Assembly: GCA_964515555.1 (NCBI GenBank)
Contig: CAZEVY010000002.1
Coordinates: 62,001-126,000, forward strand
Length of the DNA: 64,000 nt
Reading direction: 5' to 3'
Source of the DNA: CAZEVY01 sp964515555
Lineage (GTDB): Bacteria; Acidobacteriota; Terriglobia; Bryobacterales; Bryobacteraceae
Under the pieces are notes generated by a model. It was given only the letters and a program-made list of their open reading frames with translations, had not been told where the DNA came from and ran no database searches. Shown here one piece after another: positions 9,503-17,506 of this stretch (position 1 is its first letter; every line of letters starts with the position of its first letter). The translations under genes and the position numbers were made by a program.

Positions 9503-10219
9503 ATGAAAAAGGTGATCGTGCTCGCGCTCGTCGCGGCGGCCGCGGTACTGGTCGCGCCGAGTCAAGAGTCGCTGGTTTTCAAGGACCTCTTCAACGGCAA
9601 GGATCTCGCCGGCTGGGTGAACGTTAATACCGACCCGGACACGTGGTCGGTGCGCGACGGCATCCTGGTCTGCAAAGGCAAACCGATCGGTGTGATGCGC
9701 AGCGAGAAGCAGTACGAGAACTTCATCCTGCACATCGAGTGGATGCACATGGAGGCGGGCGGCAACTCGGGCGTGTTCGTCTGGAGCGACGCCAAGCCCG
9801 GCGAGCGGAACCGGCTGCCGAACGGTGTCGAGGTGCAGATGCTCGAGCTCGATTTCGTCAAGCTGCGAACGCGTCCCGGGGCGGAGCCCCCGCCGCTGGC
9901 CTACGTCCACGGCGAATTGTTCGGCGTCGGCGGCGTGGTGACCACGCCCGACAATCCGCGCGGACCGCGCAGCATGTCGATCGAGAATCGCTGCCTGCCG
10001 CGCGGCCAGTGGAACACCTACGATGTCGTCGCGGTCGACGGCACGATCAAGCTCTCGGTGAACGGCAAATTCGTCAATGGCATCGCCAAGTCGACCCAGA
10101 AGAAGGGCTATCTCTGCCTGGAGTCCGAGGGCGCCGAGATTCACTTCCGGAACATTCGCATCCTGGAACTGCCGCCGGGCGTAACCTCGCCGGAGCAGGC
10201 CGCGCCGCTCATTCCATGA
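9503..10219 (+). CDS. DUF1080 protein (3-keto-disaccharide hydrolase family)
   Basis: A secreted 238-residue protein (signal peptide about 1-20) of the concanavalin-like DUF1080 family (PF06439). The family signatures are visible: FKDLFNGKDLAGWVNVN, WSVRDGILVCKGK, GGNSGVFVW and GVEVQMLELD, ending with HFRNIRILELPPG. Characterised members hydrolyse 3-keto-glycosides made by sugar 3-dehydrogenases. A GAGGTG ribosome site overlaps the stop codon of the upstream esterase. The gene ends in an ATGA overlap with the cytochrome dehydrogenase gene, so the two are translationally coupled. Confidence 0.92.
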   Translation: MKKVIVLALVAAAAVLVAPSQESLVFKDLFNGKDLAGWVNVNTDPDTWSVRDGILVCKGKPIGVMRSEKQYENFILHIEWMHMEAGGNSGVFVWSDAKPGERNRLPNGVEVQMLELDFVKLRTRPGAEPPPLAYVHGELFGVGGVVTTPDNPRGPRSMSIENRCLPRGQWNTYDVVAVDGTIKLSVNGKFVNGIAKSTQKKGYLCLESEGAEIHFRNIRILELPPGVTSPEQAAPLIP

Positions 10220-12783
10220 GATTGCGGGCGGTCCTCGCGGGCGCGACGCTAGGCGTCTGCCTTGCCGTCTATGGATTCCAGCGCCCCGCCTGGCCGCCGC
10301 CGGTGCAGAAGATCCCCGCCGATTCCCCCGCGCTCACCCCCGCCGAGTCGATGAAGAAGATCTTCATGCCGCCCGGCTATCGCGTCGAGCTGGTGGCCTC
10401 GGAGCCCCTCGTTCGCGACCCCATCGTCATGGACCAGGACGCCGACGGAAGGCTCTGGGTGGTCGAGATGCCCGCCTTCGCCATCGACGAGACCATGCGC
10501 GACTCGCGCGACCCGATTTGCAGCGTCGTCATTCTCGAGGACACCAACAACGACGGCCGCATGGACAAGCGCACGGTCTTTCTCGACAAGCTCGTCCTGC
10601 CGCGCGCGTTGAAGACCCTGGCCGGTAACGCGGCCCTCGTCGGCGAGCCGCCCAACCTGTGGCTCGCGCGCGACATCGACGGCGACCTCAGGGCCGACAC
10701 CAAGGACCTGGTGCGCAACGACTACGGGCGCGCCGAGGCGAATATCGAGCACAACGCCAACGGCCTGTTGTGGGCGATCGACAACACCATCTACACCTCC
10801 GAGCACAACTGGAACCTGCGCTACCGGCGCGGAAAGTTCGAGATGGAACGGGGACTGAGCCGCGGACAGTGGAACATCTCGCAGGACGACGCCGGGCGCG
10901 TCTATCGCAACTGGAACGAGCAGCCGCTGTTCGTCGACTACATTCCGGCGCGCTACTTCGTGCGCAATCCGAACGTGGTCCGCACGCGCGGACTCTACGA
11001 CATACTCATCGAGCGCCACGAGACCGCCATCTGGCCGGTGCGCCCGACGCCCGGCATTCAACGGGCGTATCGCGAAGGCATGCTGCGCCCCGACGGCACG
11101 GCGACGACGTACGCCTCGTCGGCCGATCCGCTGATTTTTCGCGGCGACCGCCTGCCGAAGGAGCTCCACGGCAACGCCTTCATCGGCGAGTCGCCGACGA
11201 ATATCGTGCACCGGCTGATCGTCGACGACGACGGCACGGGGCGGCTCAAGGCTCGAGACGCTTATGCGAAGGGCGAGTTCCTGGCGTCAACCGACGAGCG
11301 CTTCCGCCCGGTGAACCTGTACTCGGCGGCCGACGGGACCATCTACGTACTCGACATGTACCGCGGCGTGGTGCAGGACATCGCCTACCAGACCGACTAT
11401 CTGAAGAATTACATCAAGCGGAACAAGCTGGAACTGCCGGTCGGACTGGGGCGGATTTATCGCGTCGTGCACGATTCGATGAAGCCGGGGCCGAGGCCCG
11501 CACTCTCGAAGGCGACGCCGTCGCAGTTGATGCGCACGCTCGCGCACCCCAACGGATGGTGGCGCGACACCGCTCAGCAGTTACTCGTACAGCGCGGCGA
11601 TACGTCGATCGCGCCGGAGCTGAAACGCCTCGCACGCGACGCCCCGGACTGGCGCACGCGGCTGCACGCGCTCTGGATTCTCGACGGGTTGGACGCGATC
11701 GACGAGACGACGGTGGTGCGGGCGCTCGACGACCGGTCGGCGGAAGTGCGCGCGGCGGCGGTGCGTATCTCGGAGCGCTGGATCGCGATGGAGGGTCACG
11801 CGCTGTCGGCGGCGATTCTCAAGAAGATGGACGATCCGAGCTGGACGGTCCGCCGTCAGCTTGCAGCGACGGTCGGCGATCTTCCGAAGGCGGCGCGAAT
11901 GGCCCCGTCGCTGGCGATGCTGGCGCGCTACGGCGACGATCCCGTCACGGTCGACGCGACCGTCAGCGGCCTCGCCGGACAGGAGCCGGATGCCCTGGTG
12001 CGTGTGATCGAGGGCAGCGCCGCGAAGTCCGGCGACGCCGTCGAGATGCTGGCGGGCGCGATCACTCGGAGCAGGAGCGCCGCGGCGGTCGCGCGCGTGC
12101 TGGATGTCGCGGCGGAGGGAAATCGCGCGGAGTGGCAGCGGCTCGCGTTGCTGCGCGGGGTCGAGACGGGACTGCCGGGCGGCGGCTTCGGTGGAGGCGG
12201 TGGCGGCGGAGGGCGTGGACGCGGCGGCGCTGGCGCGGGAGGCGGATTCGCGATCACGTTCGCCGCGGAGCCGAAATCGCTCACCGGGCTCGCGGCCGGC
12301 AACGGCGAGCCGTCGGCGATCGCGCGGAGGATCGCCGCGCGCGTGACGTGGCCGGGGCGTCCCGCGACGGTCGTCGAAGTCGCGAAGATGACCGCCGAGG
12401 AGGAGGCGCGCTTCGCCGCGGGCCAGAAGATCTACGGGCAGCTTTGCGCGGGCTGCCACAACGCGGACGGCATGGGCCGGGAGAAGATGGCGCCGCCGCT
12501 GGTGCGGTCGCGCTTCGTCATCGGCAACCCGGGCGTGGCGGCGCGTATCATGCTCGCCGGAAAGGACGGGGCCACGGGTATGATGCCGCCCTTTGGCGCA
12601 TCTCTTAGCGACGAGCAGATCGCCGCCGTGCTCACGTATCTGCGGCGCGAGTGGGGACACACTGCGACGCCCGTGGCGCGCACCGACGTCCGCGAAATCC
12701 GCGGGCTGACGCAGGATCACAAGAATCCCTGGACTGAGGCGGAGCTGACGCGACTGCTCGGCGGATTCCGCGGGATTCAATAG
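10216..12783 (+). CDS. PVC-type dehydrogenase with HEAT repeats and C-terminal cytochrome c
   Basis: An 855-residue secreted or membrane-attached protein. An N-terminal signal (MRLRAVLAGATLGVCLAVYG) is followed by a PVC-type membrane-bound dehydrogenase propeller (about 35-400; MPPGYRVELVASEPLVRDP, VLDMYRGVVQD). HEAT-like repeats occupy about 430-600. A glycine/arginine-rich linker lies near 653-677. A cytochrome c domain has C744, C747 and H748 (CAGCHNADGMG), with M in GMMPPFG as probable sixth ligand. The start at 10216 is chosen because of the ATGA overlap and the signal peptide. It probably passes electrons from sugar oxidation to a periplasmic carrier. Confidence 0.92.
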   Translation: MRLRAVLAGATLGVCLAVYGFQRPAWPPPVQKIPADSPALTPAESMKKIFMPPGYRVELVASEPLVRDPIVMDQDADGRLWVVEMPAFAIDETMRDSRDPICSVVILEDTNNDGRMDKRTVFLDKLVLPRALKTLAGNAALVGEPPNLWLARDIDGDLRADTKDLVRNDYGRAEANIEHNANGLLWAIDNTIYTSEHNWNLRYRRGKFEMERGLSRGQWNISQDDAGRVYRNWNEQPLFVDYIPARYFVRNPNVVRTRGLYDILIERHETAIWPVRPTPGIQRAYREGMLRPDGTATTYASSADPLIFRGDRLPKELHGNAFIGESPTNIVHRLIVDDDGTGRLKARDAYAKGEFLASTDERFRPVNLYSAADGTIYVLDMYRGVVQDIAYQTDYLKNYIKRNKLELPVGLGRIYRVVHDSMKPGPRPALSKATPSQLMRTLAHPNGWWRDTAQQLLVQRGDTSIAPELKRLARDAPDWRTRLHALWILDGLDAIDETTVVRALDDRSAEVRAAAVRISERWIAMEGHALSAAILKKMDDPSWTVRRQLAATVGDLPKAARMAPSLAMLARYGDDPVTVDATVSGLAGQEPDALVRVIEGSAAKSGDAVEMLAGAITRSRSAAAVARVLDVAAEGNRAEWQRLALLRGVETGLPGGGFGGGGGGGGRGRGGAGAGGGFAITFAAEPKSLTGLAAGNGEPSAIARRIAARVTWPGRPATVVEVAKMTAEEEARFAAGQKIYGQLCAGCHNADGMGREKMAPPLVRSRFVIGNPGVAARIMLAGKDGATGMMPPFGASLSDEQIAAVLTYLRREWGHTATPVARTDVREIRGLTQDHKNPWTEAELTRLLGGFRGIQ

Positions 12784-12791
12784 GAGACACT

Positions 12792-13553
12792 ATGACGATT
12801 CGCATGCTCGCGACCGCGGCGCTGGCGGCCGCGACGATCGCGCCGCTGGCGGCCCAGCAGGCTCCGTTGGCGGCTTCGCCTTTGCGCATATTCATCCGCG
12901 CCAGCGTGAAGACGCACGCGCCGGGCCAGCACGACTATCCGCGATTTCTCGAAGAGTGGAAGAAGCTGCTCGCCGAGCGCGGCGCGGTGGTCGACGGAGC
13001 TCAGCGTTTTCCCACCGCCGAGGAGCTGGCGCGCACCGACGTCATGATCGACTACGCGGCCGACGGCGGCACGGTGAAGCCCGAGGATCGGGCGATTCTC
13101 GACGAGTATCTCAAGCGCGGCGGCGGCATCGTGGTGATGCACGACGGCATGTGCAGCAACGATTCGGAGTGGTTCGCGAGCGTCGTCGGCGGCGCCAAGC
13201 AGCACGGCGAGCGCAACTGGAACGCCGGCGTCCTCAAGATCAAGGTGGAGGACGCGGCGCACCCCATCATGAAGGGGATCGCCGACTTCGAGATGAACGA
13301 CGAGATGTTCTATCGTCTCCGCGTGGCGCCGGGCATGCACGTCCTCGCGACCACGCCCGATCCCTCGGGCGCCGCAACGCCGCAGCTCTGGACGTTCGAG
13401 AAGACGGTCCCCGGGGGCAAGCCGTACCGCGCGTTCGTCTCGCTCCAGGGGCACATTCACGCGAGCTTCGACGTGGAGTCCTACCGCACGGTGCTGTTGC
13501 GCGGCATCGCCTGGGCGGGGCGGCGGCCGACGGAGTTTTTCGTAAAGAGATAG
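12792..13553 (+). CDS. ThuA-like protein
   Basis: A 253-residue secreted protein (signal about 1-25, MTIRMLATAALAAATIAPLA) of the ThuA family (PF06283), a glutamine-amidotransferase-like fold found in trehalose/sucrose utilisation loci that act through 3-keto sugars. Visible family segments are HDYPRFLEEWKKLLAERGA, GGGIVVMHDGMC and DEMFYRL, ending with LQGHIHASFDVESYR. It is separated by 8 bases from the cytochrome dehydrogenase gene and by one base from the PQQ dehydrogenase gene. Its biochemical reaction is unproven even for the family; a role in keto-sugar isomerisation or binding is inferred. Confidence 0.9.
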   Translation: MTIRMLATAALAAATIAPLAAQQAPLAASPLRIFIRASVKTHAPGQHDYPRFLEEWKKLLAERGAVVDGAQRFPTAEELARTDVMIDYAADGGTVKPEDRAILDEYLKRGGGIVVMHDGMCSNDSEWFASVVGGAKQHGERNWNAGVLKIKVEDAAHPIMKGIADFEMNDEMFYRLRVAPGMHVLATTPDPSGAATPQLWTFEKTVPGGKPYRAFVSLQGHIHASFDVESYRTVLLRGIAWAGRRPTEFFVKR

Positions 13554-13554
13554 G

Positions 13555-15663
13555 ATGCGCATCGTTCCGTTCGCCCTCGCGGGCCTGACGGCCTTCGCGC
13601 AAACCCACACCACCTGGAGCGACTACGGTGGATCGTCCGACGCCGCGCAGTACTCCGCCCTCAAGCAGATCGACCGCTCGAACGTGAGCAGGCTCCGGGT
13701 CGCCTGGAGCTATCCGACCGGCGACGGCAATCGCTACCTGTTCAATCCGCTGGTGGTCGACGGTGTCGCTTTCGTCCTTGCCAAAAACAACTCCATCGTC
13801 GCTCTCGATGCGACTACCGGAAAGGAAATCTGGACGCACACGCCCGACCCGCGCCCGCGCGTCATCACCACGCGCGGCATCAACTACTGGGAGTCGAAGG
13901 ACCGCTCCGAGCGGCGGCTGTTCTACTCGGCGAACCACGTCCTGCGCGCCATCGACGCGCGCACCGGTCGCGCCATCGCGAGCTTCGGCAAGGAGGGCGG
14001 CGTCGACCTGAAGGAAGGCCTGGACCGCGATCCCGCGACCATATCGCTGGTGCAGTCGACCACGCCGGGGCGCGTGTTCGAGGACCTCATCATTCTGGGC
14101 TCTGCGACGAATCAGGGCTACGGGTCGGCGCCCGGCGACATTCGCGCCTTCGACGTCCGCACCGGGAAGCTGGTCTGGACGTTCCACACGATTCCGCGTC
14201 CCGGCGAGTACGGCTACGAGACGTGGCCCAAGGACGCCTGGAAGACGGTCGGCGGCGCGAACGTCTGGAGCGAGATGTCGATCGACGTGAAGCGCGGCAT
14301 CCTCTATGCGCCCACCGCGTCGGCCAAGTACAATTTCTACGGCCCCGACCGCCACGGCGCGAATCTCTTCAGCGACTGCCTGCTGGCGCTCGACGCACGC
14401 ACCGGAAAGCGCCTTTGGCACTTCCAGATGGTGCACCACGACATCTGGGACTACGACAACGCGACAGCGCCCAAGCTGTTGACGCTGCGTCACGGCGGGA
14501 AGGTGGTCGACGCCGTCGCGCAGGTGACCAAGCAGGGATTCGTGTGGGTGTTCGACCGCGTCACCGGCGAGCCGCTGTGGCCGATCGAGGAGCGCGCGGT
14601 TCCGAAGTCGGACATGCCGAAGGAGCGCACCTGGCCGACGCAGCCATTTCCGACCAAGCCACCGCCGTTCGCGCGCCAGCGCTTCACGGTCGACGACCTG
14701 AGCCCGTATCTCGAACCCGAGGAGCGCGCGCGCTTCCGCGACGATCTGCTGAGCGCTCGCAACGAGGGCATGTTCACGCCTCCCGGCACGCGGAACACCA
14801 TCCAGATGCCCGGCAACAACGGCGGCGCCAACTGGGGCGGCACGGCGACGGACCCCACGCGCGGATACCTCTATGTCGTCTCCAAGGACCTGCCGGCGAT
14901 GCTGAAGCTGGAGCCCGAGAAGGCGCCGCGTGTCGTGGCCGCCGATTCGCCCGAGCAGCGCGGGCTGCGGGTGTACCAGGCGCACTGCCAGTCGTGTCAT
15001 CTGGCCGATCGCAGGGGCACGCCCCCTGCGACGCTATTCGACGTCGCGATTCGCCTGACGCGCGAGCAGATCGTCAACGCGACGCGGCAGGGCAAGGGCC
15101 CGATGCCGGGCTTCCCGAAGCTCTCGGACGACGAGATCAACGCGTTGGTCGCTTATCTTTACAATCCGATGCGCGCGACCGCCACCGCTGAGTCGGCTGA
15201 GGCGACCGCGGGCGGGGAGATTCGCTACACGAGCGGCTTCGGCTTCATGATCGCCGGCAACGGACTGTCGCCGATCGCCCCGCCGTGGTCGTCGCTGACG
15301 GTCTACGACCTGAACGAAGGCGTCATCAAGTGGAAGATGCCGCTCGGGGAAGTGCCGGAGCTCGCGGCCAAGGGCATCCGCAACACCGGGTCGCACTATC
15401 CCAAGGTGGGGCCGGTGGTGACCGCCGGGGGGCTGATCTTCGCGGGCACGCGCGACCGCCAGGTGCGCGCGCTCGACGCCGATAACGGCAAGGTACTGTG
15501 GGAGGCGGAGCTGGACGCCGCGCTGGAGGGCATCCCGGCCGTGTATGAGGCGGGCGGACGGCAGTACATCCTGTTCTGCGCCGCCGCCCAGGTCGGGCTG
15601 ACGCGCGCCACACAGGGTCCGATTCGCGGGGCGTACGTCGCTTTTGCGCTGCCGCGGGAGTAG
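13555..15663 (+). CDS. PQQ-dependent dehydrogenase with inserted cytochrome c domain
   Basis: A 702-residue periplasmic quinoprotein of the glucose/alcohol dehydrogenase type. The beta-propeller W-motifs include ALDATTGKEIWTH, AFDVRTGKLVWTF and ALDADNGKVLWEA. The segment MVHHDIWDYDNATAP is the family hallmark near the quinone site. A cytochrome c domain is inserted before the last propeller blades, with C478, C481 and H482 (CQSCH) and M in PMPGFP as candidate axial ligand. The N-terminus has only a short signal. It ends the sugar operon and probably oxidises a sugar or its alcohol, delivering electrons to respiration. Confidence 0.93.
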   Translation: MRIVPFALAGLTAFAQTHTTWSDYGGSSDAAQYSALKQIDRSNVSRLRVAWSYPTGDGNRYLFNPLVVDGVAFVLAKNNSIVALDATTGKEIWTHTPDPRPRVITTRGINYWESKDRSERRLFYSANHVLRAIDARTGRAIASFGKEGGVDLKEGLDRDPATISLVQSTTPGRVFEDLIILGSATNQGYGSAPGDIRAFDVRTGKLVWTFHTIPRPGEYGYETWPKDAWKTVGGANVWSEMSIDVKRGILYAPTASAKYNFYGPDRHGANLFSDCLLALDARTGKRLWHFQMVHHDIWDYDNATAPKLLTLRHGGKVVDAVAQVTKQGFVWVFDRVTGEPLWPIEERAVPKSDMPKERTWPTQPFPTKPPPFARQRFTVDDLSPYLEPEERARFRDDLLSARNEGMFTPPGTRNTIQMPGNNGGANWGGTATDPTRGYLYVVSKDLPAMLKLEPEKAPRVVAADSPEQRGLRVYQAHCQSCHLADRRGTPPATLFDVAIRLTREQIVNATRQGKGPMPGFPKLSDDEINALVAYLYNPMRATATAESAEATAGGEIRYTSGFGFMIAGNGLSPIAPPWSSLTVYDLNEGVIKWKMPLGEVPELAAKGIRNTGSHYPKVGPVVTAGGLIFAGTRDRQVRALDADNGKVLWEAELDAALEGIPAVYEAGGRQYILFCAAAQVGLTRATQGPIRGAYVAFALPRE

Positions 15664-16156
15664 TCGACGCCGGTGCGGCGCGGACAGCCAAGCGATCTAA
15701 GGCTCTCGTACTTACACCGAGCGGCTGCGCGCGCCGATGGGTGAGTCGTTCTTAGCTGTAGCTGGCGGCACGAGCATTCCACCGAGAGGGCTAGTCCTGG
15801 AATATATCCAGCGAGTTTCCAATAGTGAATACGAGAGATTAGGCGTTTTTCCGACACCACCCATTAGAAACACCGCTTGACATTTGTTTTCCTGTTGTCG
15901 GAAGCACTACCGTCCGATAACAAAGTACACCGCGAGCGGGCCTTTCGGGAGGCGATCGCGGGGCAGGTCCGGAGCCGAGGCAACGGCAGCTGGATTGCAC
16001 ACTAGACGCGCTGAGGCGAGATTGCCGGGACGCGATGACCGGCCGGCAAAGCCGCAAAGCGACGATGTTCGCTCATCCGACCTATTACACCGGTTGCGCG
16101 CAGGCAACGCCGCGCGGCCGGAGGGATTCCCGGCGCGACTGAGATCAGGAGTGTTC
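15664..16156 (+). other. Intergenic region before the exopolysaccharide operon
   Basis: No convincing gene lies in these 493 bases. Part of the region is clearly less GC-rich (about 15770-15920) than its surroundings. It contains a TTGACA hexamer at 15877-15882 and an inverted repeat TTCCGACA (15849-15856) / TGTCGGAA (15896-15903) that brackets it. I see no terminator with a T-run after the PQQ dehydrogenase. The remainder up to the ribosome site at about 16146 may be a long 5-prime leader. Confidence 0.6.
15849..15903 (+). promoter_or_regulatory. Candidate promoter and operator of the exopolysaccharide operon
   Basis: A perfect -35 hexamer TTGACA (15877-15882) sits between two 8-base arms of an inverted repeat, TTCCGACA at 15849-15856 and TGTCGGAA at 15896-15903, 39 bases apart. 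The right arm covers the position where a -10 box is expected, and the -10 itself (GGAAGC region) is poor. That combination fits an activated or repressed promoter better than a constitutive one. The next gene encodes a ribbon-helix-helix protein, which could be the cognate regulator. Promoter activity is inferred. Confidence 0.35.
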
Positions 16157-16471
16157 ATGAGTGTATTCCGACCGAGAAACCGACTCGTCAACTTCAGGCT
16201 GAGCGAGGATGAATTCGACAAGCTGCGAACCTCTTGCGCCCAGCACGGCGCGCGCAGTATCTCCGACTTCGCCCGAAGCTCAGTGTTGCGCCGTCTGGAG
16301 GAATCCCCCGTCTCGACGTCTCAGGCGCCGTCCCAGATCGTCGCCCAGTTCAGCGAGCTGGAGCGCCGGCTCCAGCAGATGATTCAACTGCTCGACAACA
16401 AGTTTCCCCAGCCGAAGGAAGCGCTGGCCGCGACGGCCGGAGATTCCGGCGAACGCATTTCGCGAATCTGA
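16157..16471 (+). CDS. Ribbon-helix-helix DNA-binding protein
   Basis: A 104-residue protein. Residues 9-48 (NRLVNFRLSEDEFDKLRTSC and SISDFARSSVLRRLE) have the beta strand plus two helices of Arc/MetJ-type ribbon-helix-helix proteins. Residues 62-80 form a short coiled coil (ELERRLQQMIQLLDNK), then a polar tail. ATG 16157 is chosen because AGGAG lies about 6 bases upstream and the RHH fold starts there; the open frame continues further upstream without domain content. It is the first gene of the polysaccharide operon, 64 bases before the Wza-like gene, so it may regulate the operon. Confidence 0.75.
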   Translation: MSVFRPRNRLVNFRLSEDEFDKLRTSCAQHGARSISDFARSSVLRRLEESPVSTSQAPSQIVAQFSELERRLQQMIQLLDNKFPQPKEALAATAGDSGERISRI

Positions 16472-16535
16472 TCCGCCCCGGCGGGGCGTGTCGAACCAGT
16501 TCTTGATGAAAGTACCCAAGCGAGGAGTGTCTCTT

Positions 16536-17480
16536 ATGGTTTGGTTCCTGCTGTTTGTTCTCTGTGGCCTGACGTTTGGCCAGTCCGAGGCGTCGATCGC
16601 GCGCGATCCCGCCCTGGCCAATCTGCCGGCCCAGAAAATCGGCCCCAACGACCTGATCGGCGTGAGCGTCTACGGCGCTCCGGAGCTGTCGCGGACGATC
16701 CGCGTGGGCGCCGACGGGCATATCCGCATGCCGATGGTCGCCAAGCGCATCGCTGCCGACGGGCTGATGCCGATGGAGCTCGAAACGGCCATCGCCGAAA
16801 CGCTGCGGGCCGAGCAGATCCTGGTCGACCCGATCATCACGGTGACGATCGTGGAGTACAACAGCCGGCCGATCAGCGTCGCCGGAGCGGTCAAGCGGCC
16901 AGTGACGTTCCAGGCCACCAGTGGGTTGTCGCTGCTGGACGCGATCAATCGCGCCGAGGGCCTGAGCCCGGAGGCGGGTCCCGAAATCCTGGTGACGCGG
17001 CGGCAGCCGGACGCCGAAGGGCGGCTGGTGGGAGTCGTGCAGCGGGTGCTGGTGAAGGATTTGATCGACGGCGCCGAGGCCGACGCCAACGTGCGCCTGA
17101 ACGGCGGCGAGGAGATTCGCGTGCCGGCCATGGGGCGCGTCTACGTGGTCGGTAACGTCCGCAAGCCGGGATCGTTCCCGGTGGAGGACGCCTCCGACAC
17201 CACCGTGCTGAAAATGCTGGCCTACTCCGAGGGGCTGCTGCCGCACAGCCACAAGACTGCGTTCATTTACCGTAAGGAGCCGGGGAGCGGCGTAAAGAAC
17301 GAGATTCCCATTCCCTTGCAGCAAATCATGGCGCGCAAGGCGGCCGACATTTCCTTGCAGCCCAATGACGTGCTGTACATCCCCGACAATCCGCGCGGGC
17401 GCCTCGGGCTCAACGCCCTGGAGCGGATCCTCGGCTTCGGCGCGGCGACGGGCACAGGGATGCTTGTCTGGGGCCGTTGA
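16536..17480 (+). CDS. Polysaccharide export protein, Wza/GumB-like
   Basis: Periplasmic/outer-membrane export component of a Wzx/Wzy system. After a signal peptide (MVWFLLFVLCGLTFGQSEA), residues about 30-120 form the polysaccharide biosynthesis/export domain (KIGPNDLIGVSVYGAPELSR, VTIVEYNSRPISVAGAVKRP). SLBB-type beta-grasp repeats follow (GRVYVVGNVRKPGSFPVEDA), then LQPNDVLYIPDN. Start 16536 is preferred over two upstream in-frame starts because GAGGAG lies 8 bases before it and the signal peptide begins there. At 314 residues it is shorter than Wza and lacks an obvious C-terminal amphipathic pore helix. Confidence 0.9.
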   Translation: MVWFLLFVLCGLTFGQSEASIARDPALANLPAQKIGPNDLIGVSVYGAPELSRTIRVGADGHIRMPMVAKRIAADGLMPMELETAIAETLRAEQILVDPIITVTIVEYNSRPISVAGAVKRPVTFQATSGLSLLDAINRAEGLSPEAGPEILVTRRQPDAEGRLVGVVQRVLVKDLIDGAEADANVRLNGGEEIRVPAMGRVYVVGNVRKPGSFPVEDASDTTVLKMLAYSEGLLPHSHKTAFIYRKEPGSGVKNEIPIPLQQIMARKAADISLQPNDVLYIPDNPRGRLGLNALERILGFGAATGTGMLVWGR

Positions 17481-17506
17481 GTTCGAACGGACGAGAGAAA
17501 ACGATT

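Noticed and set aside
15700..15800. Sigma-54 promoter (GG-N10-GC) before the exopolysaccharide operon
   Set aside because: The closest match (TGGCGGCACGAGCATTCC region) lacks GC at the -12 position.
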